A DNA stretch of 64,000 nt from assembly GCF_019599145.1 (NCBI RefSeq), contig NZ_CP080647.1, positions 7,750,001 to 7,814,000 on the forward strand, written 5' to 3'. The DNA is from Streptomyces akebiae (GTDB lineage: Bacteria > Actinomycetota > Actinomycetes > Streptomycetales > Streptomycetaceae). Positions 42,507 through 53,118 of the stretch are shown here, piece after piece. The position numbers and the translations under genes were made by a program. Below the pieces are notes generated by a model that was not told where the DNA came from, searched no databases, and saw nothing but the letters and a program-made list of their open reading frames with translations. Positions within the stretch are counted from its first letter, which is position 1. Each line of letters opens with the position of its first letter.

Positions 42507-43736
42507 TCAACCGGCGTAGGTGCCGGACTTGACCGCCTTCCACTCGCCGCCCTCGACCTTGTAGACGGTGAGCTGCTTGTTGGTCGTGTCGCCGTACTCG
42601 TCGAAGGAGACCTTGCCGGTGACGCCGTCGAACGAGACGTTCTGCATGGCCTCGGTGATCTTGGCGCGGGCGTCGTCGGGAAGCTTGCCGTCGTTGTCCT
42701 CGACGACCTTCTTCACGGCTTCGATGATCGCCCAGGCGGAGTCGTAGGAGTAGCCGCCGTAGGCCGCGTAGGGCTCCTTGTAGCCGCCGGCCTTGTAGTC
42801 CTCGATGAACGTCTTGGCGGAGGGGAGCTCCTCGACCGGGGCGCCGACGGAGGTGGCGAAGTCGCCGGTGCTGGCGCTGCCGCCGAGCTCGATGTAGGTC
42901 GGGTCGTACATGCCGTCGCCGCCGGCGACCGGGATCTTGGCGCCGGCGGCCTTGATCTGCTTGGTCAGCGGGCCGGACTGCGGGTACTCGCCGCCGTAGT
43001 AGACGACGTCGGCGCCGGAGTTCTTGACCTTGGTGGCGACCGTGGAGAAGTCCTTGGTCTCGGGGTCGATGTGCTCGGTGCCGACGACCTCGCCGCCGAG
43101 CTTCTTGAACTCGTCGGTGAAGGTGGCGGCCAGACCGGCGCCGTAGGTCTTCTTGTCGTCGATGACGAAGACCTTCTTCTTCTTGGCGTCGTTGTACAGG
43201 TACTGCGCGGCGAACGGGCCCTGGATGGCGTCCGTGGTCGCGGTACGGAAGTACGACTTGTACGGGCGGACCTTCTTGGTCTGCCAGTCGGCGCCCTGGG
43301 TGAGGGTCGGGCCGGTGTTGGCCGGGGAGACCTCGACGAGCTTGGCGTCGTCGAAGACCTTCTGCATGGACTCGGCGACGGAGGAGTTCAGCGGGCCGAC
43401 CACGCCGAGGACGTCCTTGTTGGCGACGAACGTGGTGGCGTTCTGCTGGCCGGAGGAGGGCTGCGCCTGGTCGTCGAGGGCCTCGATCTCGAAGGTTATG
43501 CCCTCGACGTACTTGTCCTTGTTGGCGGTCTTGGCGGCGAGGTCGGCGGAGTTCTTGATGCCGAGGCCCAGCGCCGAGAGGTCACCGGTCAGCGGGGCGT
43601 CGACGCCGATGACGACAGTGGTCCCACTGCCGGTGTCCGAGCCGCCCTTGTCGTCGTCGCGCGAACCACAGGCGGTGAGAGTGAGTGCTCCCGCCGCCAG
43701 CGCGGCGGTGATGGCGATGAGCGAACGTTGACGCAC
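42507..43736 (-). CDS. livK: Branched-chain amino-acid binding lipoprotein LivK
   Basis: A 409-residue periplasmic-binding-type lipoprotein. A short positively charged start and hydrophobic stretch (RQRSLIAITAALAAGALTL) end in the lipobox LTAC with Cys23. The mature part is a type I binding fold: VVIGVDAPLTGDLSALGLGI, GVVGPLNSSVAESM, SPANTGPTLTQG and YFRTATTDAIQG. GTG at 43736 follows AAAGGACTGATC, and the longer frame has no lipobox-compatible start. First gene of the transporter operon; its 279-bp upstream gap holds the promoter. Confidence 0.94.
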   Translation of the reverse strand: MRQRSLIAITAALAAGALTLTACGSRDDDKGGSDTGSGTTVVIGVDAPLTGDLSALGLGIKNSADLAAKTANKDKYVEGITFEIEALDDQAQPSSGQQNATTFVANKDVLGVVGPLNSSVAESMQKVFDDAKLVEVSPANTGPTLTQGADWQTKKVRPYKSYFRTATTDAIQGPFAAQYLYNDAKKKKVFVIDDKKTYGAGLAATFTDEFKKLGGEVVGTEHIDPETKDFSTVATKVKNSGADVVYYGGEYPQSGPLTKQIKAAGAKIPVAGGDGMYDPTYIELGGSASTGDFATSVGAPVEELPSAKTFIEDYKAGGYKEPYAAYGGYSYDSAWAIIEAVKKVVEDNDGKLPDDARAKITEAMQNVSFDGVTGKVSFDEYGDTTNKQLTVYKVEGGEWKAVKSGTYAG

Positions 43737-44015
43737 GATCAGTCCTTTCCCTGGCACGGCCCTTCCTGTTGGAAGTGGCCGAGTCGAGCGCTGGGCCGAA
43801 GACGTGACTTCGATTCCGTTGGCGCGGTGACTGGCCGTGACTCTAAGCGTGTGTGGGGAACGTGGAGGAGAGTCTGACCAAGGCTGTGACGCTCTTGTTA
43901 TGACACGAGGTAATGCAGAGCGGTACTCAGTGGGTGGATGCGCGGAATTCAGGCCGATTCGCCCTGTCCGCATAGTGAGAACGTGCAGGGTCGACGCGGG
44001 TAGGTTCAGGAGTGT

Positions 44016-44663
44016 TCAGCCGTTTGGTGATGACATTGAATCGTTGCTACAGGCGACTTGGAGGGCGTCGGAGAGGTCCTTCGCGTAGCGCTCGCCCAGG
44101 ATGAAACTATGCGCTTCTATTGCGCGCGTATTACGTAGAGTTACATCCAGGAAGGGAAGTCCGGCACGCTCCGGTGCTTTCCCGCATTCGATGACGCGCA
44201 TGGTGACGACGATCTTTTGGGGCGTTTTCGTCCCGATCCGGAACGGAGTCCTCGGGTCCGTGCGCAGGGACAGTCCCTCGTAGGGCTGGGTCAGCTGTTC
44301 GACGGTGATCGGGGGGCCGTACCGCACGCTCAGCTCCACCTCGAAGCCGAAGCGTCCGCGCGGCGTCCGGCCGGACCGCGCCACCGGGCCGAGGTAGCCC
44401 ACGACGACGGCCTGGGAGGGGTACGGCGTCTCCCGCGGTGTCGGCTCCGGAGCCGGTGCCGATGCGGGCCGCGTCGCGTAGAGGTAGCCGCCGCCCGCGA
44501 GCACGACGACCGCCGCGGCCCCGGCGAGCACGGCCCGGCGGTGGGCTGCGTACACCTGGGCGCACCGTCCGCGCGGCCGTTTCGCCGGGGGCGTGGTGTC
44601 CGTGTCCGCCGTGTCCCACGCGCGCGTGCCCTCGCCCGGCTCCACGGGGCCGATCCCGCTCAA
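44016..44663 (-). CDS. Hypothetical single-pass membrane protein
   Basis: About 215 residues; family not recognised. A cytosolic, charged N terminus (KRPRGRCAQVYAAHRR) precedes one transmembrane helix, AVLAGAAAVVVLAGGGYLYA (about residues 49-68). An extracellular region follows: a Pro-rich linker and a beta-rich domain (FGFEVELSVRYGPPITVEQL, TPQKIVVTMRVIECG). TTG at 44663 overlaps the preceding lipoprotein stop (TTGA), supporting co-expression; GTG at 44645 is the alternative. It may work with the lipoprotein at the cell surface (inference). Confidence 0.7.
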   Translation of the reverse strand: MSGIGPVEPGEGTRAWDTADTDTTPPAKRPRGRCAQVYAAHRRAVLAGAAAVVVLAGGGYLYATRPASAPAPEPTPRETPYPSQAVVVGYLGPVARSGRTPRGRFGFEVELSVRYGPPITVEQLTQPYEGLSLRTDPRTPFRIGTKTPQKIVVTMRVIECGKAPERAGLPFLDVTLRNTRAIEAHSFILGERYAKDLSDALQVACSNDSMSSPNG

Positions 44664-45076
44664 CTCCAGGGCCCCTCGCCCGGACCGCCCGAGCGGTACC
44701 ACTCCTGGCAGCCCGCCCGGGCCCGACGTTCGATCAGTCGTCGCGCCGCGGTGGAACCCGCGCGCTTCTTCTCGGCCCTGGCCTCGTCGACGACCTCCCG
44801 CAGGATGTCGTACTGCCCGTTCGACAGTCCCATGGACTGATAATCCCCGTAGGTGTCGCCGTCCAGCACCTCCAGCGACCAGTGCGAGACGAGCTTCGCG
44901 CACAGTTCCTCGGGCGGGGTCACCGACGGCGAGAGCGGGCCGCCGCCGTCCGCGGCCGTCGAGGGGCCCGCTGACCCGCCCGACTCTCCCGCCCCCGCGC
45001 ACCCGGTGACCAGGACGCCGATCAGCAGCGCCGGCCCGAGCACCGCCCCCCGCCAGAGGGCTCCTCCCGTTGCCAT
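44660..45076 (-). CDS. Hypothetical small lipoprotein
   Basis: A 138-residue predicted lipoprotein with hydrophobic leader WRGAVLGPALLIGVLVTGC and lipobox VTGC (Cys26). A Gly/Ser/Thr-rich linker and a helical domain follow, with conserved-looking ELCAKLVSHWSLEVLDGDTYG and ARAEKKRAGSTAARRLIERRA. One Cys in the domain (ELCAK) and one near the end (AGCQEW) could form a disulfide. Function unknown. It is translationally coupled to the membrane protein gene downstream. Confidence 0.75.
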   Translation of the reverse strand: MATGGALWRGAVLGPALLIGVLVTGCAGAGESGGSAGPSTAADGGGPLSPSVTPPEELCAKLVSHWSLEVLDGDTYGDYQSMGLSNGQYDILREVVDEARAEKKRAGSTAARRLIERRARAGCQEWYRSGGPGEGPWS

Positions 45077-45157
45077 GCCCCGACGCTAGGCCCTGCGCGC
45101 CCCGGGGGACCAGAGGCGAACAGGTCCCCGCCCCGGCCCGCCCCGCGTCCGCACGTC

Positions 45158-45655
45158 TCACTCCGCGTTCCGGGCCCTCGCGCTCGGGGCGGTCGGGGTG
45201 GTCGGGGCGTCCCGCAGCAGACAGGTCAACCGGGCCGTGCAGACCCGCTTGCCGTCCTCGTCGCTGATGACGATCTCGTACGTCGCGGTGGAGCGTCCCT
45301 GGTGCAGTGGCGTGGCGACACCGGTGACCAGTCCGGACCGTGCGCCCCGGTGGTGGGTGCAGTTCAGGTCCACCCCCACGGCGATCTTGGAGCTGCCGGC
45401 GTGCAGCATGGAGCCGACCGACCCCAGGGTCTCCGCCAGCACCGCGGACGCGCCGCCGTGCAGCAGCCCGTACGGCTGGGTGTTGCCCTCCACCGGCATC
45501 GTGCCGACGACCCGGTCCGCCGAGGCCTCCACGATCTGCACGCCCATCCGGGTGCCCAGATGTCCGGCGGAGAACATCGCGACCAGGTCGATGCCGAGGG
45601 TCGCGTACTCGTCGATGACCTCTTGCGGGAACTTCACGTGGTGCTGCTCGCCCAT
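45158..45655 (-). CDS. Hotdog-fold thioesterase, PaaI/YdiI type
   Basis: A 165-residue single hotdog domain. The signature NTQPYGLLHGGASAVLAETLGS (about residues 57-78) carries the HGG loop and the Glu/Asp of the catalytic site; VGVDLNCTHHRGARSG follows. It should hydrolyse acyl- or aroyl-CoA thioesters; substrate unknown. The ATG at 45655 and length are typical. It lies 66 bp after the molybdopterin oxidoreductase gene on the same strand, though no functional link is evident. Confidence 0.88.
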   Translation of the reverse strand: MGEQHHVKFPQEVIDEYATLGIDLVAMFSAGHLGTRMGVQIVEASADRVVGTMPVEGNTQPYGLLHGGASAVLAETLGSVGSMLHAGSSKIAVGVDLNCTHHRGARSGLVTGVATPLHQGRSTATYEIVISDEDGKRVCTARLTCLLRDAPTTPTAPSARARNAE

Positions 45656-45721
45656 GGGGCTCCGTTCGTCGTCGATCGCGTGCGCCGCCGGCGGAGGGGC
45701 GCCGGTGTGCTGAGCAAACGC

Positions 45722-48001
<2,280 letters not shown>

Positions 48002-48661
48002 GACTGCTCCCCATTCGCATACACGTGCTGTTCGGGCGGGTGGCTATGTCTCCGATCCTCGCACGTGTCATCAGACGGGAACGAGGGCGATCGGAGACGG
48101 GATGGTGGGGGAGCGGTGGCGCGGTCGGGGTGGGGTGTGGGCAGGGAACGAGGAGGGGGCTGCGGGCGGGGATCGGGACCGAGGCGGGCGGGGCGGGGGC
48201 TTGTGCCGGGTCGGGCTGAGGCGGATCGGTGGCTCGGACTGTGGAGGGGTTGCGCCGAGTCGGGGCGGACTGATGGGACTGGGCAGGGCGGATGGTGGCC
48301 GGGGCGTGGGCGGGCGGGGCTGACGCGGCCAGGCGGCGGGGCGGGGTGTGCCGGGCCGGGACCGAGGCAGACCGGTCGCCGAGGCTGCGGCTCGGCGGGG
48401 GCCGGGGCGGCGGTGGGGCGTGGCCGGTCGGCGGTCCTCGGGGCGTGGCCCGTCGGTAGTCGGTAGTCGGTAGTCGGTTGTCGGTGGTCGAGCTCGGCGT
48501 GTCCGTGGCGGGCTCTCTCGCCGCCCCCCACCGTCCGCCGTGACGGTGATCGGTCGCGGTGTCGGTGCCCGGCGGCTGCGAACCAGCCGGGGCCCGGTCC
48601 CACCCGGTCCTCCACACCTCCCTGGGCCCGGCTGTCAGTGGTACGTGGCAGGATCGGGGTC
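48002..48661. other. 660-bp gene-free, G-rich intergenic region
   Basis: The gap between the divergent molybdopterin oxidoreductase and polA genes shows only low-complexity frames. The plus strand is strikingly G-rich, with a four-run guanine motif at 48127-48146 and others nearby. A heptamer array lies at 48453-48490. Both promoters should be here. No RNA gene was recognised. Confidence 0.6.
48453..48490. repeat. Heptamer tandem repeat (tcggtag)
   Basis: About five copies of tcggtag, the last two diverged to tcggttg and tcggtgg. It lies in the gene-free region, about 170-210 bp upstream of polA. Confidence 0.8.
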
Positions 48662-51388
48662 GTGGCAGAGACAGGATCGAAGAAGACCGACAGCTCCCCC
48701 GGCGGCAGCCGTCCCCGGCTCATGCTCATGGACGGGCACTCGCTGGCCTACCGCGCGTTCTTCGCGCTGCCCGCGGAGAACTTCACGACGGCGACGGGCC
48801 AGCCGACCAACGCGATCTACGGCTTCGCGTCGATGCTGGCGAACACGCTGCGCGACGAGGCGCCCACCCACTTCGCGGTCGCGTTCGACGTCTCCCGCAA
48901 GACCTGGCGCTCGGAGGAGTTCACCGAGTACAAGGCGAACCGCTCGAAGACCCCGGACGAGTTCAAGGGCCAGGTCGAGCTGATCGGCGAGCTGCTCGAC
49001 GCGATGCACGCCGTCCGCTTCGCCGTCGACGGCTTCGAGGCCGACGACGTCATCGCCACCCTCGCCACCGAGGCCGAGGCCGAGGGCTTCGAGGTCCTCA
49101 TCGTCACCGGCGACCGCGACTCCTTCCAGCTCGTCAGCGAGCACACCACCGTGCTCTACCCGACGAAGGGCGTCTCGGAGCTGACCCGGTTCACCCCGGA
49201 GAAGGTGTTCGAGAAGTACGGCCTCACGCCTGCCCAGTACCCGGACTTCGCGGCCCTGCGCGGCGACCCGTCCGACAACCTCCCCGGCATCCCCGGCGTC
49301 GGTGAGAAGACCGCGGCGAAGTGGATCAACCAGTTCGGTTCGTTCGCGGACCTCGTCGAGCGGGTCGAGGAGGTCAAGGGCAAGGCCGGGCAGAACCTCC
49401 GCGACCACCTGGAGGCCGTCAAGCTCAACCGCCGCCTCACCGAGATGGTCCGCACGGTCGAACTGCCCAAGGGCGTGGGCGACCTGGAGCGCGCCGCGTA
49501 CGACCGCAAGGCCGTCGCGATGGTCCTGGACACCCTGGAGATCCGCAACCCCTCGCTGCGCGAGCGTCTGCTCGCCGTCGACCCGGGCGCGGAGGAGGCC
49601 GACGCCGGTCAGCCGGCCGCCCCGGGCGTCGAGGTGGACGGCACGGTCCTCACCTCCGGCGAACTGGCCCCCTGGCTCACCGAGCACGGCACGGACGTCC
49701 TCGGTGTCGCCACCGTCGACACCTGGGCGCTGGGCACCGGCTCGGTCGCCGAGGTCGCGCTGGCCGCCGCCGGGGGAGCGGCCGCCTGGTTCGACCCGAC
49801 GCAGTTGGACGAGACCGACGAGACGGCGTGGGCGGCCTGGCTCGCCGACACCGCTCGGCCGAAGGTGTTCCACAACGCCAAGGCCGCCATGCGGGTCTTC
49901 GCCGAGCACGGCTGGACCGTGGACGGCGTCTTCATGGACACCGCGCTCGCCGCCTACCTGGTCAAGCCGGGCCGCCGCTCCTTCGACCTGGACGCGCTCT
50001 CCCTGGAGTACCTGGGCCGCGAGCTGGCGCCCGCCGCTACGGCCGACGGCCAGCTGGCCTTCGGCGCGGACGAGGGCGCCGAGGCCGACGCGCTGATGGT
50101 GCAGGCCCGCGCGATCCTCGACCTCGGCGGTGCCTTCGGGGAGCGGCTGGAGGAGGTCGGCGCGGCGGAGCTGCTGCGCGACGTGGAGCTGCCCACCTCC
50201 GCGCTGCTGGCCCGGATGGAGCGCCACGGCATCGCGGCGGACCGGGCGCATCTGGAGGCCATGGAGCAGATGTTCGCGGGCGCCGTGCAGCAGGCGGTGA
50301 AGGAGGCGCACGCGGCGGCGGGGCACGAGTTCAACCTGGGCTCGCCCAAGCAGCTCCAGGAGGTCCTCTTCGGCGAGCTGGGCCTGCCCAAGACCAAGCG
50401 CACGAAGACGGGCTACACCACGGACGCCGACGCCCTCGCCTGGCTCGCCGGACAGACGGACAACGAACTGCCGGTCATCATGCTCCGCCACCGCGAGCAG
50501 GCGAGGCTCCGGGTCACCGTCGAGGGCCTGATCAAGATGATCGCCGCGGACGGCCGGATCCACACCACCTTCAACCAGACGGTCGCCGCCACGGGCCGTC
50601 TCTCCTCCGTCGACCCGAACCTCCAGAACATCCCGGTCCGCACCGACGAGGGCCGGGCCATCCGTCGCGGCTTCGTCGTCGGCGAGGGCTTCGAGTCGCT
50701 GATGACGGCGGACTACAGCCAGATCGAACTGCGCGTCATGGCCCACCTCTCCGAGGACGCGGGGCTGATCGAGGCGTTCACCTCCGGCGAGGACCTGCAC
50801 ACCACGGCCGCCGCCCAGGTGTTCGGGGTCGAGCAGTCGGCGGTCGACGCGGAGATGCGCCGCAAGATCAAGGCGATGTCGTACGGCCTGGCCTACGGGC
50901 TGTCCGCGTTCGGCCTCTCCCAGCAGCTGAACATCGAAGCGGGTGAGGCGCGGGCCCTGATGGACGCGTACTTCGAGCGGTTCGGCGGCGTGCGGGACTA
51001 TCTGCGCCGAGTCGTGGAGGAGGCGCGGGCGACGGGGTACACGGCGACGCTCTTCGGGCGCCGGCGCTACCTGCCCGACCTCAACAGCGACAACCGGCAG
51101 CGCCGCGAGGCAGCGGAGCGGATGGCTCTGAACGCGCCGATCCAGGGCACCGCCGCCGACATCGTCAAGATCGCCATGCTCAACGTCGGCCGCGCCCTGG
51201 ACGAGGCGGGCCTCGCCTCCCGCATGCTCCTCCAGGTCCACGACGAAATCGTCCTGGAGATCGCCCCCGGCGAACGCGAGCGCACCGAACAACTCCTGCG
51301 CCACGAAATGTCCAACGCGGTCCACCTGCTGGCCCCGCTGGACGTCTCGGTGGGCCACGGCCCGGACTGGGAGTCGGCGGCGCACTAG
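48662..51388 (+). CDS. polA: DNA polymerase I
   Basis: A 908-residue repair and Okazaki-fragment polymerase. N-terminal 5'-nuclease domain: LMLMDGHSLAYRAFFALP, AVAFDVSRKTWRSEEFTEYK, GVGEKTAAKWI. The middle exonuclease-like domain lacks the DxE motif of active 3'-5' proofreading (VDTWALGTGSVAEV), as in other actinobacterial Pol I. Polymerase motifs: A DYSQIELRVMAHLS, B RRKIKAMSYGLAYGLSAFGL, C QVHDEIVLE. GTG at 48662 gives the expected length; CAGGAT lies seven bases upstream and no good ribosome site is seen. Confidence 0.95.
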   Translation: MAETGSKKTDSSPGGSRPRLMLMDGHSLAYRAFFALPAENFTTATGQPTNAIYGFASMLANTLRDEAPTHFAVAFDVSRKTWRSEEFTEYKANRSKTPDEFKGQVELIGELLDAMHAVRFAVDGFEADDVIATLATEAEAEGFEVLIVTGDRDSFQLVSEHTTVLYPTKGVSELTRFTPEKVFEKYGLTPAQYPDFAALRGDPSDNLPGIPGVGEKTAAKWINQFGSFADLVERVEEVKGKAGQNLRDHLEAVKLNRRLTEMVRTVELPKGVGDLERAAYDRKAVAMVLDTLEIRNPSLRERLLAVDPGAEEADAGQPAAPGVEVDGTVLTSGELAPWLTEHGTDVLGVATVDTWALGTGSVAEVALAAAGGAAAWFDPTQLDETDETAWAAWLADTARPKVFHNAKAAMRVFAEHGWTVDGVFMDTALAAYLVKPGRRSFDLDALSLEYLGRELAPAATADGQLAFGADEGAEADALMVQARAILDLGGAFGERLEEVGAAELLRDVELPTSALLARMERHGIAADRAHLEAMEQMFAGAVQQAVKEAHAAAGHEFNLGSPKQLQEVLFGELGLPKTKRTKTGYTTDADALAWLAGQTDNELPVIMLRHREQARLRVTVEGLIKMIAADGRIHTTFNQTVAATGRLSSVDPNLQNIPVRTDEGRAIRRGFVVGEGFESLMTADYSQIELRVMAHLSEDAGLIEAFTSGEDLHTTAAAQVFGVEQSAVDAEMRRKIKAMSYGLAYGLSAFGLSQQLNIEAGEARALMDAYFERFGGVRDYLRRVVEEARATGYTATLFGRRRYLPDLNSDNRQRREAAERMALNAPIQGTAADIVKIAMLNVGRALDEAGLASRMLLQVHDEIVLEIAPGERERTEQLLRHEMSNAVHLLAPLDVSVGHGPDWESAAH

Positions 51389-51458
51389 CCGACGGAGGTG
51401 GGGTGGGGTGCGGGGTGCGTTGTCGGATGCGGCTCCGGTGGGGCTTCTCGGCGCAGAT

Positions 51459-51536
51459 CCCCGCGCCCCTGAAAGGCCTACGGCCTTTCGGGCCGGAAAG
51501 CACGGGTCGCAGCCCCTGCTTTTCAGGGGCGCGGGG
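51459..51536. terminator. Long nested hairpin after polA (dispersed palindrome, copy 3)
   Basis: Outer arms ccccgcgcccctgaaa (51459-51474) and tttcaggggcgcgggg (51521-51536) pair perfectly over 16 bp. Inside, gaaaggcc and ggcctttc (51471-51489) form a second hairpin. The outer sequence belongs to the same dispersed family as 22925 and 27725. It can act as the polA terminator. Confidence 0.75.
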
Positions 51537-51655
51537 AACTGCGCGACCAGCCCCCACGCACCCTCACCCGACAACGCACCCCGCACCCCCGCGTGCTCAC
51601 CCGACCGGCCCACATCAGGGCGCCCCCGGCGGAGCACAGCCGTAAGGATGCCCGC

Positions 51656-51967
51656 ATGGGCATACGCACGCTCCGCCGTCGTACAGCGACAGCTGCCACC
51701 CGCCTGTCAGGGGTGCGAACCCGCCTCACCCGCGGCCCCAGGAACCGCATCCGCGTCCGGCGGCCGCACAGCCTCTACCCCTGGCCGCTGACCCACCCCC
51801 TGGCGGCCCTCCTCGGCCGCGTCCCGCCGTACGCCGCACGCGCCGCCAGACCCCGCATCCCCAGCGGGGCCCCGGCCCGGCGCCCGGTGCTCAGCGGCGG
51901 ACCGAACTGTCCGCCTCCGCGTCGACGGCGGGCGCCGCAACGGCGGGAGCCGGGCGCCGCGCCCTGA
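51656..51967 (+). CDS. Small basic hypothetical protein
   Basis: A possible 103-residue, very Arg- and Pro-rich protein. Support is limited: ATG at 51656 with AAGGA about eight bases upstream, and position in the gap after polA. It overlaps the 3' end of the convergent DUF4184 gene by 77 bp, where its frame looks like antisense noise. If real, it may be conserved only in its first ~75 residues. No domain is recognised. Confidence 0.35.
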   Translation: MGIRTLRRRTATAATRLSGVRTRLTRGPRNRIRVRRPHSLYPWPLTHPLAALLGRVPPYAARAARPRIPSGAPARRPVLSGGPNCPPPRRRRAPQRREPGAAP

Positions 51968-52742
51968 CCCCGACCCCGTAGAGGACCAGGCCGACCACCA
52001 GCCCGGCGCCCGCCCCGAAGCACACGGTCGGGATGACCTCGTACGGCTTGGCGACCGACCCCCAGTGCGCCCACCACCGGGCCACCCGCTGCGCCGCGGC
52101 GACCAGCGCGCACCCACCGATGACGACGCCCGCCACCCACCGGTCGGCCGAGGAGAGCACCGGCACGCCCACGGGCTCGCCCACCGGCTGCCGACGCAAC
52201 GCCCGCACGACGAAGACGGCGAGCACGACCGCCGCGACCGCGGAGCCCCCGTACTGGAGGTACCAGTAGAGCGGCGAGCCCGCGATCTCCTCGCCGAGGA
52301 CGGGGAAGAGCCGCATCCCCCACCGGTCGAGATGCGTGAAGGCGTCCCACACCACATGGGTCAGCGAACCGAGGGCGGCCGACACGTACCACCACAGCGC
52401 CACCGACGGGCTGAACCGCCGCGCCCCCGTCCCGCACCGCACGAGCGCGGCCACCCTGCCCTGACGCCTCCTCGGCAGCAGCGCCACCAACGGCTCCCGG
52501 AGCATCAGCCACAGCCCGACCAGCGCCCAGGTGACGAGCACGTCGACGGTGAAGACCCCGGCGAAGGAGTGCGTGACATCGCCGAACTCCATGGCCTCGG
52601 GCAGCACACTCGCCCCGTAGTAGGTCATGTCGGGCGCGAACGAACCGGCCACGAGTACCGAGGGCACCAGGGACCCGCGTCCGGTCCCGTTTCCTCGCAG
52701 GGCGGGCAGTACGGCGGCCGCGTGGCTGAGCGTGAAGGGCAA
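51891..52742 (-). CDS. DUF4184-family membrane protein
   Basis: A 283-residue integral membrane protein. The start PFTLSHAAAVLPALR is the family hallmark and supports the TTG at 52742, which follows GGGGGACGAC. FAPDMTYYG, HSFAGVFTVDVLVTWALVG and LGSLTHVVWDAFTHLDRWG carry conserved His and Asp residues reminiscent of membrane metal-dependent hydrolases. At least five hydrophobic segments are present, with a short Ala/Pro tail. Biochemical role unknown. Divergent from the transglycosylase gene. Confidence 0.87.
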   Translation of the reverse strand: MPFTLSHAAAVLPALRGNGTGRGSLVPSVLVAGSFAPDMTYYGASVLPEAMEFGDVTHSFAGVFTVDVLVTWALVGLWLMLREPLVALLPRRRQGRVAALVRCGTGARRFSPSVALWWYVSAALGSLTHVVWDAFTHLDRWGMRLFPVLGEEIAGSPLYWYLQYGGSAVAAVVLAVFVVRALRRQPVGEPVGVPVLSSADRWVAGVVIGGCALVAAAQRVARWWAHWGSVAKPYEVIPTVCFGAGAGLVVGLVLYGVGVRARRPAPAVAAPAVDAEADSSVRR

Positions 52743-53118
52743 GTCGTCCCCCTGTGACGGACTTTGGCCGGACGGATCGACCGGCGATGACCGGTCGCCA
52801 GTATGCGCGACCGGGGTTCGGCCCTCGGAAAGACGCCCGCAGACAGCAAACCGATAAGGCCAATCGGTGAATATCGGGCACCAACGGGTGTCCGGGCGAC
52901 GGAAGTTGTCGTAGGGTCGCCTGGGCCGTCGCGCCGGTCGGTGCGGTGGTCGCCGGAGTTCTGGAAATGGAATGCCGGAACAGCGCAACCAAGACCGGAC
53001 TTCCGGAGTCGGTGTACCTGGGCGGGGAAGCCGGTCCGGCGAAACCGGAAGAAATGCCCGAGACATCACGAGACGGGAAGAACGCCAAGGCGTTCGGTCA
53101 CCGGGAGGGGTTCACTCA
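52743..53118. other. 376-bp divergent promoter and leader region
   Basis: No coding sequence is supported between the DUF4184 gene and the lytic transglycosylase. It is less GC-rich near 52850-52900 (accgataaggccaatcggtg). Several GGAA/CCGG short repeats occur near 52950-53060, giving potential hairpins such as ccggtccggcgaaaccgg. I could not match a known riboswitch with confidence. Confidence 0.5.

Noticed and set aside
43837..44088. 83-codon plus-strand frame upstream of livK
   Set aside because: Lies in the livK promoter gap, has no ribosome site and no recognisable domain, and overlaps the convergent membrane-protein gene end.
52800..53118. c-di-AMP (ydaO) riboswitch in the transglycosylase leader
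   Set aside because: Such riboswitches occur before streptomycete cell-wall hydrolases, but I could not identify the conserved core here. A covariance-model search would decide.
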